Shown here piece after piece: positions 8,520 through 17,299 of a stretch of DNA of 40,986 bases. The DNA is from an uncultured Paenibacillus sp. (GTDB lineage: Bacteria > Bacillota > Bacilli > Paenibacillales > Paenibacillaceae). A model generated the notes under the pieces. The model worked only from the letters and a program-made list of their open reading frames with translations. It made no database searches and was not told the origin of the DNA. The stretch lies in NCBI GenBank assembly GCA_927443375.1, contig CAKMKL010000116.1, positions 1 through 40,986 on the forward strand. The letters run 5' to 3'. A program made the position numbers and the translations under genes. Each line of letters starts with the position of its first letter. The first letter of the stretch is position 1.

Positions 8520-9827
8520 TTACTGGATTTGGGACTCAGCCTGGGACTGTGCATCGCTAAGCGCTTTGTCCAGCTCCGTGCCGTTCAGGAAGTTCTGCAT
8601 TTCAACCTTGAGGATATCCTCAATGGCATAAGTGTGCAGGCCGTAGTTTACGTTCGGGATTTCAGCTGTCCATTTGGCAAAGTCAGCGATTACCTTTTGT
8701 CCGCCGAAGAATTCATCAGCAGCACCATAAGCTTCGCCTTCAGCAGCAGGTTTGTATGTTCCTACAACGCCTATATCAGTGACAAGCTTCTGGTACAGAG
8801 CCACGTCGGAGCCGAGTGTTGCACCCAGGAATTTGACAGCTGCTTCTTTACCGTCATTGTTAAGTACATACCAGGAGCTGCCGCCGAGGTTCGATGCATG
8901 TACAGAGTTTGCTGCATTTTTGAGTTTAGGGAAAGGAACTACCGCCCATTTGCCGGACTGGTCAGCAGAAGCTTTTACCGAAGGTGTAATCCAGTTACCG
9001 GTAGGAACGGAGGCAACGGCACCGCTGTTGAAGCCGGCAAGGAACGAGCTCCAGTCAGAGTTGACTTTAACGATATCGGCATTCATCAGCTCTTTGTAGC
9101 TTTCGAATGCTTCTTTCAGAACTGCGTTGTCTTTCAGGTCAGGTGTTGTACCGTCTTCTTTCAGATACCAGGAGCCTGCGGACTGGATCATCATGCGGAT
9201 CAGCCCCAGATCGTTAGGGTCCTGGGTCAGCATGTCTTTGCCTGTTTTGGCTTTAACAGCTTTACCGATTTCAATGTATTGCTGCCAGTCGATATCCTGA
9301 AGATCGTCAACGGTATAGCCTGCTTCCTGCAGATAATCTGTGCGGACATAGAGGCCTACAACACCGGAATCAAACGGTACGCCGTATTGCTTGCCGTTAA
9401 AGCTGGTTGGTCCGAGCTTGTATTCGGCGAAGTCAGAAGTTTTAATCGCATCTCCCAGTTCCTGAAAAGCGTCTGGATACGTTTGCAAGAAGCTCTGTGC
9501 ACGGTAATCTTCAATCAGAACGATGTTAGGCAGACCGGAAGCGGACCCGGAGTTAAGTCCTGTGTTCAGCTTCTGGATAATATCATCCTGCGCATATTCA
9601 ACAACCTCGATTTGCGCATCCGGATTTTTTGCCACATAAGCATCCTTAGCCAGATTCATTGCAGCGATGTTGAAGTTTTTGTCCCAAGCCCAGACTGTGA
9701 TTTTCTGGGAGCCTGCTGCATTCCCTTCCGTTCCGGTATTGGCCTCGTTTTTGGTATTGGAGTTGCTGGAGCATGCTGTCAGCAGCATAAATCCGGCGAG
9801 CAGAAGCGCGGTAGCTTTTTTCTTCAT
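8520..9827 (-). CDS. CUT1 extracellular sugar-binding lipoprotein
   Basis: A 435-aa family 1 solute-binding protein. From the ATG at 9827 it begins MKKKATALLLAGFMLLTAC; LTAC is the lipobox, so Cys19 is the lipid anchor. A short Asn/Thr/Glu-rich linker follows, then KITVWAWDKNFNIAAM. The frame is open to 9881, but the ATG at 9827 is preceded by AGGGGG at ~9 nt and starts the signal peptide. It stands between the YesN/YesM-type regulators and the two permeases plus lacZ, so its ligand is probably a galactose-containing oligosaccharide (inference). Confidence 0.93.
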   Translation of the reverse strand: MKKKATALLLAGFMLLTACSSNSNTKNEANTGTEGNAAGSQKITVWAWDKNFNIAAMNLAKDAYVAKNPDAQIEVVEYAQDDIIQKLNTGLNSGSASGLPNIVLIEDYRAQSFLQTYPDAFQELGDAIKTSDFAEYKLGPTSFNGKQYGVPFDSGVVGLYVRTDYLQEAGYTVDDLQDIDWQQYIEIGKAVKAKTGKDMLTQDPNDLGLIRMMIQSAGSWYLKEDGTTPDLKDNAVLKEAFESYKELMNADIVKVNSDWSSFLAGFNSGAVASVPTGNWITPSVKASADQSGKWAVVPFPKLKNAANSVHASNLGGSSWYVLNNDGKEAAVKFLGATLGSDVALYQKLVTDIGVVGTYKPAAEGEAYGAADEFFGGQKVIADFAKWTAEIPNVNYGLHTYAIEDILKVEMQNFLNGTELDKALSDAQSQAESQIQ

Positions 9828-9852
9828 GATGTATATCCCCCTAACATGTATT

Positions 9853-9866
9853 TGAAAGTGCTTTCT
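9853..9866. promoter_or_regulatory. cre-like CcpA site before the binding-protein/lacZ operon
   Basis: TGAAAGTGCTTTCT matches 12 of 14 positions of the cre consensus TGWAANCGNTNWCA. It lies in the leader, 26 bp before the start codon. Upstream is a plausible but imperfect promoter (TAGACA at 9938-9933, TAAAAT at 9913-9908, with a long 19-bp spacer). A roadblock type of catabolite repression would fit. Confidence 0.45.
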
Positions 9867-10024
9867 TTTAAAGAATATCATCCCGGATGCTCATTTCGTT
9901 AGAAATGATTTTAGTTAAAATAGTGATAATATTGTCTACTGTATCCGCTTCCACGGTCCACAGATTAGCATTATTTTTCCCCTTTCGCACTTTTTTTAGG
10001 TCAAACAGGCCTCACAGATGCAAG

Positions 10025-10053
10025 AAGCCGGCGCCGGTATGCGGCGCCGGCTT
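10025..10053 (-). terminator. Strong GC hairpin after the YesM-type kinase gene
   Basis: A perfect 11-bp inverted repeat (AAGCCGGCGCC with GGCGCCGGCTT) lies 50 bp after the kinase stop. The following minus-strand sequence (CTTCTTGC) is only weakly U-rich. It may terminate the regulator transcript or only reduce read-through into the binding-protein gene. Confidence 0.6.
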
Positions 10054-10104
10054 GCGGCGTAGCTGTCATATTATGCTACAAAATCATTGTTTCAATGCGC
10101 TGCT

Positions 10105-11871
10105 TCAGCAAGGTATTCTGATAGAGACCTTTGTCCCCTGCCCCGGGGTGCTTGAGATGGACACGCCATACGGTTCCCCGTACAGCAGCAGCAGGCGGTC
10201 ATGAACATTACGGATACCAATGCCGCTGAACAGCTGGCGGCTGCTTGTGGAAGCGGGAATGGTCTCTTTGTTGTGCAGATCCATACCATCACCCGTATCC
10301 ACCACCTCGCAGTGCAGTATATCCCTATCCTTCATGATGGTGACATAGATATAGCCCGAGCTTTTGATATTAAAGGCGTGAAAGAAGGCATTCTCAATAA
10401 AAGGCTGCAGAATCAGCTTGGGTACCTTGGCGCTCATGCAATCCGGCGAGACAAAAGTCTCCACCTTAATCCGGTTTCCGTTACGCACCTGGTTGATAAA
10501 TACATAATGCTTCAGGTTGATCAGCTCGTCCTCTACTGTAATTGTTTCTTTAACATTGCTGATCGTATTCTGCAGCAGCGAAATTAGCGCATGAATCGTC
10601 TCCGTCGCCTGCTCCTTGCTGCCCCGCTGCACCAGGATATTAACCGATGCCAGTGTATTGTACAGAAAATGGGGATTGATCTGCTGCTGCAGAGCGGCCA
10701 GCTCCGCATTGCGCTGCTCCTTCTGCGTCTCTACCAGCTGGGCAACATAATCATTCAGCTCCCTGAGCATGTAGTTGAACGCCGTACTCAGCTGTCTTGT
10801 TTCATAGCTGCCGGTGACAGCCATATAGTTATGAAAATTCTTTTTGGTCACATTGGACATTTTTTTGACCAGCGTGCGTAGGGACTTCGTCAGCCGTTTG
10901 GTCAGGAAATAGATTAGGAGCAGCGCAACCGCTGCAATCGCCCCGCCGATCAGAAAAAGCATCTTTTTATCAAACAGCGTGCCAATGGTCTCATTTTTAT
11001 CAATCAGATTCACAATATAAAAGTTATAGGACGGCAGATAATCGGCCAGCACAATGACTTCCCGCCCGCCGAGTGTCAGCTCCTGGCTGGCAAGCCCCGA
11101 TTCGGCAATCTGCTTCGCGCTGTTTAGAAGGTCGGGAGACAGACTGCCGACCTTCTCCGTCCGGTTACTTGACACAATCCGTCCCGCAGTATCCAGAAAC
11201 ATGACATCATTGCCCTTACTCGTAAAGCTGGCGTAGTTCTTGCGGAAATCACTCTCACGCGTGAACATATACAGCGTGCCATACGGCTTGGTAAGTCCGG
11301 GTGCAGTCAGCGCCTTGGCGGCAACCAGATAACGGCTCTCTGAATTCAGCGGGCTGGCGTCCATAAAGGTGTAAAACAGCTTCCCGCCCTGCTCCTTCGC
11401 AGCCGCTGTAATCGGATTGTTCCTTAGCTGCTCGGAAGAGCCGGACCAGTAGGTCACATCGCTGGTATAGCTTCTTCCGTTCCCTCCCAGTATGGACAGG
11501 CCGATATTAGCCGCCCCGACACCGGACTGGATACGGTCCATCTGGTCGCGCATGCTGTAGTACCTCCGGAAATTAGCCAGCGAGCTGCCGTCCTTCTCGG
11601 TCATGAAGCTGCGGATGACGCCGCTCTGCCCGACATTTATCGCTGTATTCACGGTAGTATAATATGAGTTATCCAGTGCACTTTTAATCTGGTCGATGAT
11701 TTTTGAATTGGTAATGCTGAACGTCTGTACAAACAGCCTTTGCGACATTTGCGCCGTTACCGTGGTAATCAGCACTGTAACGAGCACGATGCTAATGACC
11801 ATGACGACGAAAATTTTGCTGAACAGGCTCTGGTCCCTAAGCTTTCTGAGCCATTTTTCCATTAGTCCCAT
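10105..11871 (-). CDS. YesM-type sensor histidine kinase
   Basis: A 588-aa membrane kinase. Segments: transmembrane helix ~20-41, an extracytoplasmic sensory (Cache-like) region to ~303, second helix ~304-324, HAMP, His_kinase domain (PF06580 type) with QQQINPHFLYNTL (phospho-His ~401), and HATPase_c with LQPFIENAFFHAF, VVDTGDGMD and GIGIRNVHDRL. The ATG at 11871 has GGAAGGAG 6 nt upstream. It lies 24 bp after the response regulator gene and is surely its partner. In this family such pairs sense extracellular carbohydrate states and activate neighbouring transporter operons; here the target is probably the binding-protein/permease/lacZ operon. Confidence 0.95.
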   Translation of the reverse strand: MGLMEKWLRKLRDQSLFSKIFVVMVISIVLVTVLITTVTAQMSQRLFVQTFSITNSKIIDQIKSALDNSYYTTVNTAINVGQSGVIRSFMTEKDGSSLANFRRYYSMRDQMDRIQSGVGAANIGLSILGGNGRSYTSDVTYWSGSSEQLRNNPITAAAKEQGGKLFYTFMDASPLNSESRYLVAAKALTAPGLTKPYGTLYMFTRESDFRKNYASFTSKGNDVMFLDTAGRIVSSNRTEKVGSLSPDLLNSAKQIAESGLASQELTLGGREVIVLADYLPSYNFYIVNLIDKNETIGTLFDKKMLFLIGGAIAAVALLLIYFLTKRLTKSLRTLVKKMSNVTKKNFHNYMAVTGSYETRQLSTAFNYMLRELNDYVAQLVETQKEQRNAELAALQQQINPHFLYNTLASVNILVQRGSKEQATETIHALISLLQNTISNVKETITVEDELINLKHYVFINQVRNGNRIKVETFVSPDCMSAKVPKLILQPFIENAFFHAFNIKSSGYIYVTIMKDRDILHCEVVDTGDGMDLHNKETIPASTSSRQLFSGIGIRNVHDRLLLLYGEPYGVSISSTPGQGTKVSIRIPC

Positions 11872-11895
11872 TTCGGGCTCCTTCCGACTCCTGCA

Positions 11896-13434
11896 TTATC
11901 CCTTCCGGTATTGGCTGGGCGAAATCCCCATCAGCTTGCGGAATACTCTGGTGAAATAGCTATGGTCTGAATATCCCACAAGACTGCTGATCTCGGCAAT
12001 CGACAGACTCGGGTTCTCTTTCAGCAGCAGGCAGGCTTTTCCGATCCGCACCCGGTTTAAATATTCGTTGAAGCCTTCCTTATTGTGCAGGGTAAAATAA
12101 TTCGACAAATAGGACGGGTTAAAATGAAACTCCCGGGCGACTTCCGTCAGCGTAAGCTGGCCTGAATAATGCTCATCGATATACAGGAGAATCTTTTGCA
12201 TCGCCGGTGTACCGCCACGGTTCTTCGTAACGCATTCGGTCGCATCTTGCAGAAACTGCAGCAGCCGCTCCTCCGTCTCCCCAATATGCCGGGCTTCATG
12301 GATGGAGCGGAAGTACTCATATTTACTGTCATCCAGGGCACGGGCTTCATAATGGAATTGCAGCAGCATACCGATGATCTGGAAAATGCTGTGGCACAGG
12401 AGGGACTTAAATTCGGACACCCCCGTATCGCGGCGGCCGGACATCGAGGATACATAGGCACTGAGCCGGGTAAAAGCCTGATCGAACTCCTGCCGGTTCA
12501 GCTCTGCAGCGAAAACCTCCTGGTCAAAGACCGGTCCCGGCTGCACCTCCCCGCCATGATCCACCAGCAGACAGCGTTCCGGCAGGAAAAACCTGCGGTC
12601 CAGCAGTTGTATCAGATCATCCGCATAGATGGTATGCAGCGCCTCCAGCTCCGTAAAGGTTCGGCTGACCGCCAGATTCAGGAACATATTCGTCCGGATG
12701 CCGGCTGCGAATACCTGCTCTGCCAGCTGCATCAGTGCCTCCCGCTCCTCCACAGTCAGGTTAAACAGGAAACGAACATGCCCCTCCAGCGGAGACAGTC
12801 GGCGGAAGGCCACCCGGCTGCCGCTCTGCAGCAGGGAACGGATGCTGCTCTCCAGCCACTCTTCCTTGCGGCTAATGGCGGCGGGATCGTCCCCTGTATC
12901 CGCAAGCAGCAGCATAAATTCCGGAAAAGGAAACATCGCCTGCAGCGCTTCCGCCTCATACTCAACGGGATAGCCGCTAACCAGCTTGTCCAGTATATAG
13001 TCCGCAGACTGACGCTTGTTGCTTCTCCAGTCCACGTGCTGGAGCTGCGGAATCCGCTGCGCGGTTTTTTTCAGAACGGCCAGCAGGGAAGCCGCCTCCA
13101 GCTTAGGCTTCAGAATATAATCGGCGACCCCGCTCTGGAAGGTTGAACGCACATATTCGAACTCACTGAAGCTGCTGAGCACGATCACTTCAATTTCCGG
13201 ATACATCCCCTTGACGAGCCGGATCAGCTCCTCCCCGTCCATCACGGGCATAACGATATCAGTCAGGATGATATGCGGCCGCTGTATTTCAATTAGTTCC
13301 AGCGCTTCTCTTCCGTTGGAGGCTTCACCCGCAATCTGGAACCCTTCCCCTTCCCAGTCCAGCAGATGGATAATCCCCTGCCGCACCAGCATCTCATCAT
13401 CTACTACTAATATTTTACAGAACGTTGTGTCCAT
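11896..13434 (-). CDS. YesN-type response regulator (receiver + AraC HTH)
   Basis: A 512-aa DNA-binding regulator. The receiver domain (1-~125) has the acidic pair in VVDDE (D12, D13), phospho-acceptor D59 in ILTDIVMP, and the Lys in ILKPK. A long middle region of unclear fold follows. The C-terminal AraC-type double HTH (about 410-510) contains LTLTEVAREFHFNPSYLSNYF and SIAEISSLVGYSDHSYFTRVFRK. AAGGAG lies 5 nt before the ATG at 13434. Transcription seems to come from a perfect promoter at 13591-13563, through a terminator-like hairpin at 13503-13480. Confidence 0.95.
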   Translation of the reverse strand: MDTTFCKILVVDDEMLVRQGIIHLLDWEGEGFQIAGEASNGREALELIEIQRPHIILTDIVMPVMDGEELIRLVKGMYPEIEVIVLSSFSEFEYVRSTFQSGVADYILKPKLEAASLLAVLKKTAQRIPQLQHVDWRSNKRQSADYILDKLVSGYPVEYEAEALQAMFPFPEFMLLLADTGDDPAAISRKEEWLESSIRSLLQSGSRVAFRRLSPLEGHVRFLFNLTVEEREALMQLAEQVFAAGIRTNMFLNLAVSRTFTELEALHTIYADDLIQLLDRRFFLPERCLLVDHGGEVQPGPVFDQEVFAAELNRQEFDQAFTRLSAYVSSMSGRRDTGVSEFKSLLCHSIFQIIGMLLQFHYEARALDDSKYEYFRSIHEARHIGETEERLLQFLQDATECVTKNRGGTPAMQKILLYIDEHYSGQLTLTEVAREFHFNPSYLSNYFTLHNKEGFNEYLNRVRIGKACLLLKENPSLSIAEISSLVGYSDHSYFTRVFRKLMGISPSQYRKG

Positions 13435-13460
13435 GACTTCTCCTTTTCGGGAAACGAAAA

Positions 13461-13503
13461 TACGATAAAAAACAAAATAAAACCCGCTTGTTCAAGTGGG
13501 TTT
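13461..13503 (-). terminator. Intrinsic terminator/attenuator upstream of the response regulator gene
   Basis: Arms 13480-13490 and 13493-13503 pair with one wobble. They are followed on the minus strand by a long U-rich tract (TTTATTTTGTTTTTT). The hairpin lies between a consensus promoter and the regulator gene. It is therefore either an attenuator for the regulator-kinase operon or the end of an ~80-nt RNA. Confidence 0.75.
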
Positions 13504-13562
13504 CAGCTCACAGAGACATAACTTCCAGCTAGAAATGAAATAGCTTTCATAATCTGATTTAC

Positions 13563-13591
13563 ATTATAGGTATAGGCCCGAGGACTGTCAA
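13563..13591 (-). promoter_or_regulatory. Perfect consensus sigma-A promoter (minus strand)
   Basis: TTGACA (13591-13586), exactly 17 bp, then TATAAT (13568-13563). The predicted start is near 13556. The leader contains a possible 15-codon peptide starting at an ATG near 13549 (MKAISFLAGSYVSVS) but with no clear ribosome binding site, and then the terminator-like hairpin. Confidence 0.8.
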
Positions 13592-13661
13592 TTGCGGGTG
13601 GCTGACTGGACCCTATCCCAAAAATAAAGCCATTGCACGCATCCTCTGTATATGCTGGTCC

Positions 13662-13682
13662 TTGACAGGCGTATGTTATATT
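13662..13682 (+). promoter_or_regulatory. Promoter region of the spermidine-synthase-like gene
   Basis: TTGACA occurs at 13662-13667 but no good -10 lies 17 bp further on. An extended -10 (TG-T-TATATT, ending 13682) is present instead. This is the only plausible promoter before the gene at 13726. Confidence 0.4.
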
Positions 13683-13725
13683 AACATTAACGGCATTAAA
13701 AATCTGCATACCAAGAGGAGAGAAT

Positions 13726-14613
13726 ATGGAACGTAATAAAGTAACACCAGACAACATTACAGAAGAGGACCATCGGCTTTTCGCTTTACTAAGCGTTTAT
13801 TTAAACCATACATCGGATTTTATTAGCAAAGAGGACATTGAGGAAATTGTTAACTATGGAGTCTCTGCGGAGTATGCTTTTAGCGTTGTATTCGCAGCTG
13901 CTTTAGGACTTGATATTGTTGATACGCCTGAGGATAAGGATCTGTTCAACAACTATTTTACCAAAATGATCCATCAACTCGATCCCAACGAATATTATAA
14001 CAATCCCTATTTTAAGAATATCAGAATACCCGCAATCCGGATCGGCAACAGTGAACTCAAATATGAACAGTACAAGCCCTACGAGGGCTTTGTCTGCAAT
14101 GACATCATCACCACCCAGGAAGGCAGACAGATCCCGCAGATTGGTTTTTTTGAAACGGATTTTATGTTTCCGGCCGTTTTAGAGAACAATAGAATATGGA
14201 TGACCATCACACCGAATGAAATTGAAACCATGAAAGACCCTGTCGCTAAAGCATCTGGTAATGTACTGACGTTTGGACTGGGACTTGGCTATTATGCCTA
14301 TATGATCTCCGAAAAAAATCAGGTTGAACATGTTACGGTTGTTGAAAATAATGAAAATGTTATTCAATTATTTAAGCAATATATTTTGCCCCAATTCAAA
14401 AACAGTCAGAAAATAACGATCATCCAGTCAGATGCGTTTGAATACGCACAAGAACATATGGCCAAGGAAAAATATGATTTTGTGTTTACCGATTTATGGC
14501 ATGATGTTTCGGATGGAATGGACCTGTATTTAAGAATGAAAGGTTTTGAACAAGAACATCCGGGCACTGCATTTATGTATTGGATCGAAAAATCGATTTT
14601 GTGCTACCTATAA
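13726..14613 (+). CDS. Spermidine synthase-like SAM-dependent methyltransferase fold protein
   Basis: A 295-aa protein and the only well-supported plus-strand gene. The C-terminal half has a class I SAM/dcSAM-binding Rossmann pattern: VLTFGLGLGYYAYMIS (glycine loop), HVTVVENNENVIQLF (acidic residue after strand 2), IIQSDAFEYA, and YDFVFTDLWHDVSDGMDLYL. This order is that of the spermine/spermidine synthase superfamily. The N-terminal ~170 aa are family-specific and not recognised. The ATG at 13726 has AGAGGAG 5 nt upstream. The gene stands alone between two sugar-uptake regions and looks more AT-rich than its neighbours. Whether it makes polyamine or methylates something cannot be told. Confidence 0.75.
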   Translation: MERNKVTPDNITEEDHRLFALLSVYLNHTSDFISKEDIEEIVNYGVSAEYAFSVVFAAALGLDIVDTPEDKDLFNNYFTKMIHQLDPNEYYNNPYFKNIRIPAIRIGNSELKYEQYKPYEGFVCNDIITTQEGRQIPQIGFFETDFMFPAVLENNRIWMTITPNEIETMKDPVAKASGNVLTFGLGLGYYAYMISEKNQVEHVTVVENNENVIQLFKQYILPQFKNSQKITIIQSDAFEYAQEHMAKEKYDFVFTDLWHDVSDGMDLYLRMKGFEQEHPGTAFMYWIEKSILCYL

Positions 14614-14672
14614 CTTAAGACTAAGGCGGCCTCCGAATACTCCGTTGAATTTAACCCCTGCACACCTGCGCG

Positions 14673-14708
14673 AAAAAAGTCCCGGTGATCAAAAAGCATC
14701 CCCGGGAC
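14673..14708 (-). terminator. Rho-independent terminator of the GH9/transporter operon
   Basis: GTCCCGG (14679-14685) pairs with CCGGGAC (14702-14708) across a 16-nt loop. Six U residues follow on the minus strand. It lies 26 bp after the binding-protein stop at 14734. Confidence 0.85.
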
Positions 14709-14733
14709 CTCCATTTATGCTTATCCTGTAACG

Positions 14734-16314
14734 TTATTTCTGGCTGGCAAGGAATTCATCAAGCTGCTTCTGCTTCTCGGCAATGACTTTGTCGAGTCCG
14801 GCTGATTTTTGGGCGGCGATAAACTTGGGCAGCATCTCGTCCAGATCCACCGAGCCCGTCTCAAGCGCCTTCTGATATTCTCTTAAGACGTTGGCCAGCG
14901 CTCCGACCTCCGACTTGACCGGCTCGCTGTCAAAGGTAAAGCCGAGTGCCGGCGATGATTTGGCGCCTTCGTTGAATTTTTTGAACTGCTCCCACTTGTC
15001 CGGGGCTTCCGAGCTCCACACATAGTTCAGGAATTGGTTCCCCAGCTCCCAAGCGACGCCTGGCGCGTACTGGCCGGATTTGTCCGTCTGGGTCATAACA
15101 TTGCCGCTGCGCGTATAGTGTGTACCTTCAATGCCGAAGTTCAGCAGGTTGATAATCTCTTGATCGGTATGCAGCAGGTTAATCAGCATCATGGCGCGTT
15201 CCGGGTCCTTAGATGTCGTAGAGATGGCCAGCATGGCGCCGGTAGTCTCCGATGTCGCGACCGTTTTGCCTGTCAGCGTAATTTGGGCAAGCTTGCCGTC
15301 AAGCGCTGTCGCGGATGCAATTTCCTCTGCCTTTCCCGGCTTGAGCGGCTCTACGGTAGAGAACACGTTGCCGGTCTTGTAGGCATCGAGGGATGAGGTT
15401 TGGGAGGTGGCTGCATCCTTATTAATATAGCCCTTCAGGAAATAATCCCGGGTTACTTTCAACGCGTTTAAGTACTGCGGAAACTCTTCGGCCGGTTTGA
15501 CTTTGGCATCCGTGCCATTCTTATCGATTGCGCCAGGTATCGTCGTATCCCCCAGATAATCCAGCTCTACAAAGGAGTGCGAGGAGAATGTTCCGCCTGT
15601 CGTGTACAGCGGGTACATATTCGGCTTTTTCTCTTTGACGATCTTATAGACGGCATCGAGATCTTCGATCTTCTGGACTTTGCTCATATCGATCCCAAGC
15701 TCATCGGCAATGTCCTTCCGGTAGACGATGCCCCCTGACGATGCCAGCTCTTTATTCGTTGGGACTGCGTAGTTTTTACCGCCGATTTTGGAGCCGCTTA
15801 AGAAGGCTGGATCCAGGCTGTCCTTAATTCCCTGGCCATATTGATCAAGCAGAGGGCCGAGATCCATGTAAACGCCCTTGGCCACATTCTTCGCATAACC
15901 GTTCCATGAGGCTGTAAACAGAATGTCTACGGGTTCTCGCGAAGCGATCATGAGGTTAATCTTATCATCCCATGCCCCCCAGTCGATCGGTGCGATATCG
16001 ATCGTCGCATTGATCTTCTCGGTCAGGATCTTGTTCAGCGCTTCCTCGACAAGAGCTTCGTCCGCCTGAGGTGCGCCTTCGTAAACCAGCTTTAGCTTAT
16101 AGGGCTTCAGCTTTGACACATCTGTGGATGCGTTACCGGTGCTTGAGTCCGCTGAAGCGTCCGGTGCGGCGCTTGCTGTTCCAGAGTCTTCCGGTGCGGC
16201 CTTGTTGGCGTTGTTTGCCTCATTTGAATTGCCGCAGGCTGTAGCCGCCAACGAAGAAACAAGCAGCAGTGTTAGAAGCAGTGCAGTCTTACTTTTGGTA
16301 TGCTTCATCTTCAA
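14734..16314 (-). CDS. LplA-type solute-binding lipoprotein
   Basis: A 526-aa lipoprotein binding component. The signal MKMKHTKSKTALLLTLLLVS leads to the lipobox LAATAC. An Asn/Ala/Ser-rich linker follows, then YKLKLVYEGAPQADEALVEEALNKI. The length and the C-terminal domain (ALGFTFDSEPVKSEVGALANVLREY) suit the LplA/DUF3502-type proteins that accompany LplB/LplC permeases. The start is probably the TTG at 16314, because GGGGGGG lies 6 nt upstream; the ATG at 16308 would be 12 nt away. It is the last gene of the GH9-permease-permease-binding protein operon, so its ligand is probably a glucan or xyloglucan oligosaccharide (inference). Confidence 0.9.
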   Translation of the reverse strand: MKMKHTKSKTALLLTLLLVSSLAATACGNSNEANNANKAAPEDSGTASAAPDASADSSTGNASTDVSKLKPYKLKLVYEGAPQADEALVEEALNKILTEKINATIDIAPIDWGAWDDKINLMIASREPVDILFTASWNGYAKNVAKGVYMDLGPLLDQYGQGIKDSLDPAFLSGSKIGGKNYAVPTNKELASSGGIVYRKDIADELGIDMSKVQKIEDLDAVYKIVKEKKPNMYPLYTTGGTFSSHSFVELDYLGDTTIPGAIDKNGTDAKVKPAEEFPQYLNALKVTRDYFLKGYINKDAATSQTSSLDAYKTGNVFSTVEPLKPGKAEEIASATALDGKLAQITLTGKTVATSETTGAMLAISTTSKDPERAMMLINLLHTDQEIINLLNFGIEGTHYTRSGNVMTQTDKSGQYAPGVAWELGNQFLNYVWSSEAPDKWEQFKKFNEGAKSSPALGFTFDSEPVKSEVGALANVLREYQKALETGSVDLDEMLPKFIAAQKSAGLDKVIAEKQKQLDEFLASQK

Positions 16315-16350
16315 TTAATCCCCCCCAAATGATAGATGGTGCCGGCCCCC

Positions 16351-17286
16351 TCAGCCTTTGACGGAGCCGACCGTAAGTCCCTTAATAAAGTACTTCTGGA
16401 AGAACGGATAGGCAAAAACGATCGGTCCGACCCCCACGACGACCATCGCCATCCGCACGGTCTCACTCGGGAAGTTAACCATTCCGCCAGCCCGGGTGAT
16501 CTCGGCCATTGCGTTCGGGTTGCTGGAGAGATACTGAATATTCACCATCATCTTATAGAGAAAGTACTGAACCGAAATGTTGTGATTGTCGGAAATAAAC
16601 ACCAGGCTCAGGAACCAGTCGTTCCAGTACGTCAGCGTCTGGAACAGTGCGACTGTCGCCAGAACCGGCAGCGACAACGGCAGCACAATCCGGATAAAGA
16701 TCCGCAGTTCCCCTGCGCCATCAATTTTGGCCGACTCCAGGACCGCCTCAGGTACCGTCTCCTTAAAGAAGGTTCGCATGATCAGCACCCAGAACGCCGA
16801 CATAATGAGTGGCATGATCAGTGACCACAGCGTATTTCGGAGGTCCAGCATCTGCACGTATACCAGATACCAAGGGACCAGACCGCCGGAAATCAGCATC
16901 GTAAGAAAGACAAAGAATGTAAAAAACTTGGCCTGCGGGAAGTGACTCCGCGAAATCGGGTACGCATACAGCGCGATCACGATAACGCTCAGAATCGTAC
17001 CGATCACCGTGACGGTTATCGAGATCCCGTAGGAATGAACGATCTGATCGATATCTTTAATCAGAAACCGGTAAGCCGCCAGATTAAAGTTCTCCGGCAG
17101 GAACCGGTATCCGTGTGTCATGACGGACTGCTCATCAGAGAACGAGACCGATACAATCAGCAGTAACGGCAGGATACAGAGCGCCGAATAGATCACGAAG
17201 AAGATGTTGATGAGGGCTGATGCCCTTCCCGACAGCTGATTCTTTGATTGGGAACCGGATACAGATTTGCTCATTATATTTGCCAT
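16351..17286 (-). CDS. LplC/YtcP-type carbohydrate ABC permease
   Basis: An inner-membrane permease of 311 aa with about six hydrophobic segments and the EAA loop LESAKIDGAGELRIFIRIVLPLS. It ends with the family-typical KYFIKGLTVGSVKG. The frame is open to 17364, inside the upstream permease gene, but AGAGGA lies 7 nt before the ATG at 17286, so this start (MANIMSKSV) is chosen. It forms the transport channel with the LplB-type subunit upstream. Confidence 0.94.
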   Translation of the reverse strand: MANIMSKSVSGSQSKNQLSGRASALINIFFVIYSALCILPLLLIVSVSFSDEQSVMTHGYRFLPENFNLAAYRFLIKDIDQIVHSYGISITVTVIGTILSVIVIALYAYPISRSHFPQAKFFTFFVFLTMLISGGLVPWYLVYVQMLDLRNTLWSLIMPLIMSAFWVLIMRTFFKETVPEAVLESAKIDGAGELRIFIRIVLPLSLPVLATVALFQTLTYWNDWFLSLVFISDNHNISVQYFLYKMMVNIQYLSSNPNAMAEITRAGGMVNFPSETVRMAMVVVGVGPIVFAYPFFQKYFIKGLTVGSVKG

Positions 17287-17299
17287 AGGCGATCCTCTC

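Noticed and set aside
8508-9902. 464-aa plus-strand frame opposite the second binding protein
   Set aside because: It mirrors the codon bias of the minus-strand gene. It has no ribosome binding site or recognisable domain and is Cys/Phe-rich, as shadow frames often are.
12169-13146. 325-aa plus-strand frame opposite the response regulator gene
   Set aside because: It is a shadow of the regulator gene, Gln/Arg/Leu-rich without any domain pattern.
13503-13709. 68-84 aa minus-strand frame ending just before the attenuator, with a leader-peptide-like look
   Set aside because: Its upstream part overlaps the plus-strand gene start, no ribosome binding site precedes its ATG, and the perfect promoter lies inside it, so the transcript would start after its start codon.
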